DNA of 64,000 nucleotides from Acetobacter oryzifermentans. GTDB lineage: Bacteria > Pseudomonadota > Alphaproteobacteria > Acetobacterales > Acetobacteraceae. Numbering within the stretch: position 1 is the first letter of the stretch; every line of letters begins with the position of its first letter. Positions 60,091 through 64,000 of this stretch are shown here, piece after piece. A program made the translations under genes and the position numbers. Where the stretch lies: contig NZ_CP011120.1 in the NCBI RefSeq assembly GCF_001628715.1, forward strand, positions 558,001 to 622,000. Direction: 5' to 3'. A model generated the notes under the pieces. That model was given only the letters and a program-made list of their open reading frames with translations. It did no database searches and was not told the DNA's origin.

Positions 60091-60326
60091 CAGAGAAATT
60101 TATATGGGGGTGCGAGGATAGCGAGCAGGTGGAAGCTGGAGATTCATGCCGAAACCCGTATGGCTGTCACTGCCGTGAAATTACGGAATTGGTCAGAGAT
60201 CATGATGCCAGTGATGCCAGAATTGCAGATTTGGAAAACGCGTTGCAGGGCATGATAGACCTTAACCTCAGCGGCGTTACCTGCATTGCCTTAGCACGCA
60301 AAGTCCTGAAAGGCCCGGAAGCATGA
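60087..60326 (+). CDS. small phage protein with four N-terminal cysteines
   Basis: A 79-residue protein starting MTEKFIWGCEDSEQVEAGDS, with C9, C21, C26 and C28, which could bind zinc. AAAGGAG lies 9 nt before the ATG. It ends LKGPEA, as does the gene ending at 61151, and its end repeats 20 bp of that gene's end. Function unknown. Confidence 0.65.
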   Translation: MTEKFIWGCEDSEQVEAGDSCRNPYGCHCREITELVRDHDASDARIADLENALQGMIDLNLSGVTCIALARKVLKGPEA

Positions 60327-60607
60327 GCGAGGAATTGAAAACCTTGATCCTGCCTGAAACCATGACGCCAGACATTGAGCGTACACTTGGGCTGATGTGC
60401 TTTGAATGCGCTAAATATGCTCATGCCTTCAAAAAAGGAGGTGAAGATATAGCGCCTCGCGCAGAAAATGAACAAGCGGCAGTGATCTTCAAAGTCCTAA
60501 AAAATGTTTTGTCTGGCATGACCTTTGAAGATGCGTTCTGCAAAATGCACTATGAAGCAGTTGAGGCTCAGTCGCACGGGAATACCCGCGTAGGAGAGAA
60601 GGCGTGA
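60323..60607 (+). CDS. small helical phage protein
   Basis: A 94-residue protein starting MSEELKTLILPETMTPDIER, helical, with two Cys in LMCFECAKYAHAFKKGG. It is coupled to both neighbours by 4-bp overlaps. Function unknown. Confidence 0.6.
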   Translation: MSEELKTLILPETMTPDIERTLGLMCFECAKYAHAFKKGGEDIAPRAENEQAAVIFKVLKNVLSGMTFEDAFCKMHYEAVEAQSHGNTRVGEKA

Positions 60608-60789
60608 ATATTGTTAAAGTTCACATGACCCTCCCAGATAAAGGGGCAAGTAAATCTGCCCACATAAATCTGGATAATGCGTGTGCAATACAAAAATTGT
60701 CTATTTCAACGCAGATCGTATTTGTCGGCGGATGGACAATACTGGTTGACGAGACGCCAGAGGAAATTGTCAAAAAGGCGAACTCATGA
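60604..60789 (+). CDS. small phage protein, GTG start
   Basis: A 61-residue beta-rich protein starting at a GTG that overlaps the upstream stop, reading NIVKVHMTLPDKGASKSAHI. It ends overlapping the next gene by 4 bp. Function unknown. Confidence 0.55.
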   Translation: MNIVKVHMTLPDKGASKSAHINLDNACAIQKLSISTQIVFVGGWTILVDETPEEIVKKANS

Positions 60790-61151
60790 CCACCCAAAAC
60801 TGGCCTGACCCAAAGCGTGTTGGTTTCCCAATGTTTTCTGATCATTCAGCGCGTCATGTTCTGGAGAATAAGAAACGGCGCTCTCTTAAACTGGTTATTT
60901 GGGATCATGAGCGCGAGCATTACTGCACTGAAATTGACTGGGTTACGCCTGAGCAAATGAACGGTCTGGACTGGGAATATCACGGCCCTGTCCTCACCCC
61001 CACGCAGATAAACGAAATGCTGGCGGCGGAACGGGAGCGGTGTGCTGTCGAATGTGACAAACTGGCAGATGATTACTTGCCGTGCCATCCGTCCGAATTT
61101 GGAAGAGGAATCCGTAATCTAGGAGCCACGCAGAAAGGCCCGGAAGCATGA
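60786..61151 (+). CDS. phage protein with cysteine-rich C-terminal helix
   Basis: A 121-residue protein (MTTQNWPDPKRVGFPMFSDH). The C-terminal part, INEMLAAERERCAVECDKLA, is a helix-cysteine pattern repeatedly found in small phage accessory proteins. It overlaps the excisionase-like gene by 4 bp. Function unknown. Confidence 0.6.
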   Translation: MTTQNWPDPKRVGFPMFSDHSARHVLENKKRRSLKLVIWDHEREHYCTEIDWVTPEQMNGLDWEYHGPVLTPTQINEMLAAERERCAVECDKLADDYLPCHPSEFGRGIRNLGATQKGPEA

Positions 61152-61405
61152 GTCAGACATTACAGGTGCCTGTACGCACAAAAGCCAAACCAATGCTGCC
61201 AGATTGGCCGCGCATCATGCGGCGTGAAAAGGCAGCACAGTATCTGGATATTTCACCCGCAATGCTGGATCAGGCCGTGGCAAGCGGTAAGATGCCCAAA
61301 CCCATACCCATTACAGGCACCATAAAAGGCTGGGTGCGGGATGATCTGGACGCGTGGATAGAAGATAGGCGTACTGCGCCCTTAATTGAGAATGACTGGG
61401 ATTGA
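61148..61405 (+). CDS. excisionase/AlpA-like DNA-binding protein
   Basis: An 85-residue protein. Residues 24-62 (MRREKAAQYLDISPAMLDQA, VASGKMPKPI) match the MerR/AlpA-type helix-turn-helix of excisionases, and the ending WVRDDLDAWIEDRR is typical. Its stop overlaps the integrase start (TGATG), so the two are made together and probably act at the attachment site. Confidence 0.85.
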   Translation: MSQTLQVPVRTKAKPMLPDWPRIMRREKAAQYLDISPAMLDQAVASGKMPKPIPITGTIKGWVRDDLDAWIEDRRTAPLIENDWD

Positions 61406-62460
61406 TGGCCCGAATTCATCTCAAATATGTGCAGACCACCCTGAAAGAGCGTGAAGTTTACTTCTATTTCCGCAGAAGGGGATATCCACGCATTCGCTTG
61501 CCCGGTTATCCGGGTTCAAAAGAATTCATGGCGGCCTATCAGAAAGCCTTGGCGACTGAGCGGGAACAGGTTGGTGCATCCAGAACACTACCGCGCAGCA
61601 TGAAGGCGCTTGCCATTGCGTGGCGGGCTTCCAGCCAGTTTAAGGGGCTGACTGCGGCATCACAGAAAACCTACAACAGGCTGATAGAGAACTTTCTGGA
61701 ACGGCACGGCCATAAAGCCGCAGCCACAGCAGAGCCACGCCATATTCTGGCAATACTGGAAAGCATGAGCGATACGCCTGCCCAAGCGAATGCTTTGCGC
61801 AATGTGCTGCGCCAGATGTTTCAGTACGCATTTGAACACGGTTGGCGGCAGGATAATCCGGTTAAGGATATCAAGAAGCTGAAATACCGGAAAAACCCAT
61901 TCCCCACCTGGTCGGAAGAGGACATTCGGATATTTGAGAACTTCTGGCCTATCGGATCACGTGCACGCTTGGCGTTGGCGCTGTTTCTTTACACCGGCCA
62001 GCGGCGGAGCGATGTCATTCGCATGGGGCCTGCACGCGTGAAGAACGGCAGCATTGAAGTGGTGCAGATCAAGACGGGCAAATACCTGCTGATACCTATG
62101 CACCCGGATCTAGCAGAAGTGCTGAGTGCCCATGAGCACCCAGGCGAGGCATTTCTTATTACCCAGACAGGCCAGCCCTTTGCATCAGGCAATGCGTTTT
62201 ATAATTGGTTCAAGGAATGCGCCATCAAGGCAGGTGTGCAGGCAAAGCTCGGCCCGCATGGACTGCGCAAGGCAGCAGCTCGGCGCTTGGCTGAAGCTGG
62301 ATGCACGCCATCAGAAATTCAGGCCATTACCGGCCATAACACACTCTCAGAAGTGGAGCGTTACACTAGGGAAGCCAATCAGAAATTGCTGGCTGAATCT
62401 GCATGGAAAAAGCTGGGAAGTATGCGGCCCGAACGACCTGATAACGGTAAGAAAACATAA
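61405..62460 (+). CDS. int: tyrosine integrase
   Basis: A 351-residue phage integrase. Residues 60-160 hold the core-binding domain. The catalytic domain has R200 (LYTGQRRSD), K at about 223-226 (VQIKTGKYL), H285-x-x-R288 (GPHGLRKAAARRL), H311 (TGHNTLSEVERY) and the nucleophile Y320. It sits about 700 bp from the tRNA-Ala attachment site and reads towards it. The ATG at 61405 is used rather than the TTG at 61402. Confidence 0.95.
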   Translation: MARIHLKYVQTTLKEREVYFYFRRRGYPRIRLPGYPGSKEFMAAYQKALATEREQVGASRTLPRSMKALAIAWRASSQFKGLTAASQKTYNRLIENFLERHGHKAAATAEPRHILAILESMSDTPAQANALRNVLRQMFQYAFEHGWRQDNPVKDIKKLKYRKNPFPTWSEEDIRIFENFWPIGSRARLALALFLYTGQRRSDVIRMGPARVKNGSIEVVQIKTGKYLLIPMHPDLAEVLSAHEHPGEAFLITQTGQPFASGNAFYNWFKECAIKAGVQAKLGPHGLRKAAARRLAEAGCTPSEIQAITGHNTLSEVERYTREANQKLLAESAWKKLGSMRPERPDNGKKT

Positions 62461-62502
62461 GGAAGTAAGAACATTAATATATTCTTACTTCCTATATGCT
62501 GC

Positions 62503-62898
62503 TTAGTTAAGCACGCCCGTGCCGGTCACTGTTTTGGAGCTAGCCATTGTGTGGTGCAGCACTTTGTCACCATCAAAGATAATAGCAAGCTGCTTTGACG
62601 TGCCATGGTTGCGAGAGCCAAAGTAAGCCATGCCAGGAACGAAATTGATGCCATCCACAGAACTATGCACCATTTCGTATTTCCAGATTTCTTTGCCGCT
62701 ATCCGTATAGTTGACGTTCAGCGGATCACCGAACATTTGTTTTACCTGTTCTTTTGTGGTTACACCGTCAATAATTTTTGCATCTACAGAAGCCTGAGTT
62801 TCGTTTTTTAGTGTTTTATTGCCGCTGTTGGAGCAAGCTACTGTTGCCATTGGCAGCAAAAGGACGCTCAGCATTACGGCCATTTTAATTTTCGACAC
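62503..62898 (-). CDS. SmpA/BamE-like lipoprotein between integrase and tRNA
   Basis: A 131-residue lipoprotein with a signal ending in the lipobox VAC (Cys at residue 22). The mature part has the BamE/OmlA pattern: IDGVTTKEQVKQMFGDPLNV, then GKEIWKYEMVHSS. It lies inside the element, convergent with the integrase, so it is cargo rather than a phage structural gene, possibly altering the lysogen's envelope. The start is a GTG at 62898 or an ATG at 62883. Confidence 0.75.
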   Translation of the reverse strand: MSKIKMAVMLSVLLLPMATVACSNSGNKTLKNETQASVDAKIIDGVTTKEQVKQMFGDPLNVNYTDSGKEIWKYEMVHSSVDGINFVPGMAYFGSRNHGTSKQLAIIFDGDKVLHHTMASSKTVTGTGVLN

Positions 62899-63150
62899 TT
62901 TTTACATCTTTCTGATATAGAATTACAACGTACGGCGACTTCTATGCCTTAGACGTATGACTTTTGCAATAAATACGCATAAAAAGAATGAACATATAAT
63001 AATGTGACATATTACTTTATTGCGAGAGAGTATTACGTACAACGCGAAGTGCCGAAAAATGCTCTAAATAAGCTTAGATCAAGAGGCGGTGTGAAAACTT
63101 TGTGAAGAAAGTTTACACTTTTCACCAAAAAACCCAATAAAAACAAGGGG
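62899..63150. other. AT-rich region next to the right attachment site
   Basis: These 252 bp are AT-rich with no gene. They contain scattered short A/T runs and may hold the integrase and host factor arm sites of the attachment region. I see no clear repeated arm motif. Confidence 0.4.
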
Positions 63151-63179
63151 TTGAACAGGAGGGTGGTGGAGCTGAGGGG
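63151..63179. repeat. right attachment site in tRNA-Ala
   Basis: Identical over 29 bp to 24696-24724. Its last 16 bp are the 3' end of the tRNA-Ala gene (63164-63179), so the tRNA stays intact after integration. It lies about 690 bp beyond the integrase stop. Confidence 0.88.
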
Positions 63180-63239
63180 AATCGAACCCCTGACCTCCTC
63201 ATTGCGAACGAGGCGCTCTCCCATCTGAGCTACAGCCCC
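63164..63239 (-). tRNA. tRNA-Ala (anticodon CGC)
   Basis: The 76-nt complement begins GGGGCTGTAGCTCAGATGGG and ends CAGCTCCACCA. The acceptor stem GGGGCTG/CAGCTCC pairs over 7 bp (one G-T), the anticodon loop TTCGCAA reads CGC, and the T-arm carries GGTTCGATTCC. CCA is encoded. The gene is the attachment site of the integrated element. Confidence 0.95.
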
Positions 63240-63307
63240 GCCTGTTCCGTGATTTTTGGGTGTATAGGGCTTACCAATTCGCTGTCAAGCTGTATTGTAG
63301 GTGTCTG

Positions 63308-63670
63308 ATGGCAGACATGCGGGCATGCCATAAGGGTGTGTTCGGTTTTTTAGCAAGGCAGGATTTGGCGTTCGTGTTTTTCGTTTTCATGCTGTTGATG
63401 CGGCTTTTGGAACTGTATAGCTGGGTGCTTCTGGCAGCCTGTATTTTTGTAAACCTGTATGCCTTTGGCATTCTGGATAGCCGCAACCAGATTGTCTGGA
63501 AAATAGGCGTGTTTCTGGAACGGATAACAGAACCCGTGCTGGCCCCCGTGCGGCGTATGCTGCCAATGCCGGGCGGCATGGACTTTAGCCCAATGGTGGT
63601 GCTGCTGATTATCCAGTATGTGCTACAGCCGGGGCTTGTCAGCCTGTTTCGTGCGCTGATGTCTCATTAA
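63308..63670 (+). CDS. YggT-family membrane protein
   Basis: A 120-residue inner-membrane protein from the ATG at 63308. Helices LAFVFFVFMLLMRLLELYSW and MVVLLIIQYVLQPG flank the family signature ERITEPVLAPVRRMLP. YggT proteins occur near cell division or osmotic stress genes; the role is poorly known. The frame opens earlier (63260), but the upstream part overlaps the tRNA flank. Confidence 0.85.
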   Translation: MADMRACHKGVFGFLARQDLAFVFFVFMLLMRLLELYSWVLLAACIFVNLYAFGILDSRNQIVWKIGVFLERITEPVLAPVRRMLPMPGGMDFSPMVVLLIIQYVLQPGLVSLFRALMSH

Positions 63671-63723
63671 AACGCGCACGGTGGCTGGCGTTAGCCCGGT
63701 TTGTTAAAAACGGAGCAACCGCC

Positions 63724-64000
63724 ATGCCGCATCTTTTTCGCACATTGGGCCTGTTTTGCGCCACCATAGCCGCCACACCCGCGCTGGCGCAGGATACACC
63801 GCCCGCTACATCCGCCCAAATGTACACCGGCAGCATGGCAGGCGGCCAAGGCACCCTTAAACTGGTGCAAACGGGGGATGAAACCTTTGCTGAAGTTTCG
63901 GTTGTGGGGGATACCTGCGCCGGATCAGCCGAGGGCGCAGCCGCCCGCCACGGCACAACATGGGTGGTTACAACAGATCCGGAATATAACGGCCAATCAT
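63724..64000 (+). CDS. secreted protein, N-terminal part
   Basis: The frame starts at an ATG with GGAG upstream and leaves the window at 64000. The first 92 residues show a signal peptide (LGLFCATIAATPALAQ) and then SAQMYTGSMAGGQGTLKLVQ with a beta-rich pattern. Too little is visible to name it. Confidence 0.6.
   Translation, partial: MPHLFRTLGLFCATIAATPALAQDTPPATSAQMYTGSMAGGQGTLKLVQTGDETFAEVSVVGDTCAGSAEGAAARHGTTWVVTTDPEYNGQS

Larger units (their letters stand above)
24696..63179. mobile_element. integrated siphovirus-type prophage in tRNA-Ala(CGC), about 38.5 kb
   Basis: The element is bounded by the 29-bp direct repeats at 24696 and 63151. It has a tyrosine integrase and excisionase-like gene at the tRNA end, a CI/Cro-type switch, replication genes, terminase, portal, protease, HK97-type capsid, tail genes with tape measure, and a lysis module. 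No disrupted structural gene was seen. The left 3.3 kb carry a Hint gene and a serine recombinase that are not standard phage genes, and a BamE-like lipoprotein lies beside the integrase. Confidence 0.88.

Noticed and set aside
63033..63224. 63-residue frame across the tRNA-Ala gene
   Set aside because: It covers the tRNA and attachment site on the same strand and looks like translated RNA-gene sequence.

Overview
The window looks like an acetic acid bacterium (Acetobacteraceae, probably Acetobacter or a close relative). I infer this from the mix of periplasmic dehydrogenases with c-type cytochromes, a three-subunit molybdenum dehydrogenase of the AldFGH kind, and several secreted-type Hint-domain proteins. 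I could run no database search, so the genus is an inference.

Left part, 1-24.7 kb (host chromosome): a PACE-type efflux gene divergent from a LysR regulator; a tryptophan-tryptophylquinone amine dehydrogenase operon (heavy chain, MauE, MauD, light chain, cytochrome c, outer-membrane barrel, second MauD-like protein); an unknown gene; an aldo/keto reductase with a second LysR gene; an AldA-like aldehyde dehydrogenase; a convergent three-gene molybdenum dehydrogenase operon (2Fe-2S, molybdopterin and tri-haem subunits); a GT61 glycosyltransferase divergent from a SAM methyltransferase; an MFS transporter; and two large Hint-domain genes. One Hint gene is divergent from a small serine recombinase, and an 18-bp inverted repeat brackets the spacer between them.

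Middle and right part, about 24.7-63.2 kb (integrated element): a 29-bp direct repeat, one copy of which is the 3' end of tRNA-Ala(CGC), bounds a 38.5-kb prophage-like element. From left to right it carries a second Hint/serine-recombinase pair; a lysis module; siphovirus tail genes (with a 1901-residue tape measure and a probable -1 frameshift in the tail chaperone gene); head and packaging genes of HK97 type; an HNH endonuclease; replication genes (DnaB); leftward early genes; a CI/Cro-like switch with three operators and apparently leaderless promoters; a second operator pair; a run of small rightward genes; an excisionase-like gene; a tyrosine integrase; and a BamE-like lipoprotein next to the tRNA. 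The structural genes look complete, so the prophage may be intact.

Right edge: tRNA-Ala, a YggT-family gene and the start of a secreted protein.

The most unusual feature is the pair of Hint/recombinase cassettes, one just outside and one just inside the element. Each has an inverted repeat around a short promoter-bearing spacer, and the two cassettes share a related dyad core. This resembles a small self-contained phase-variation switch for secreted, possibly self-cleaving proteins. It has not been tested.
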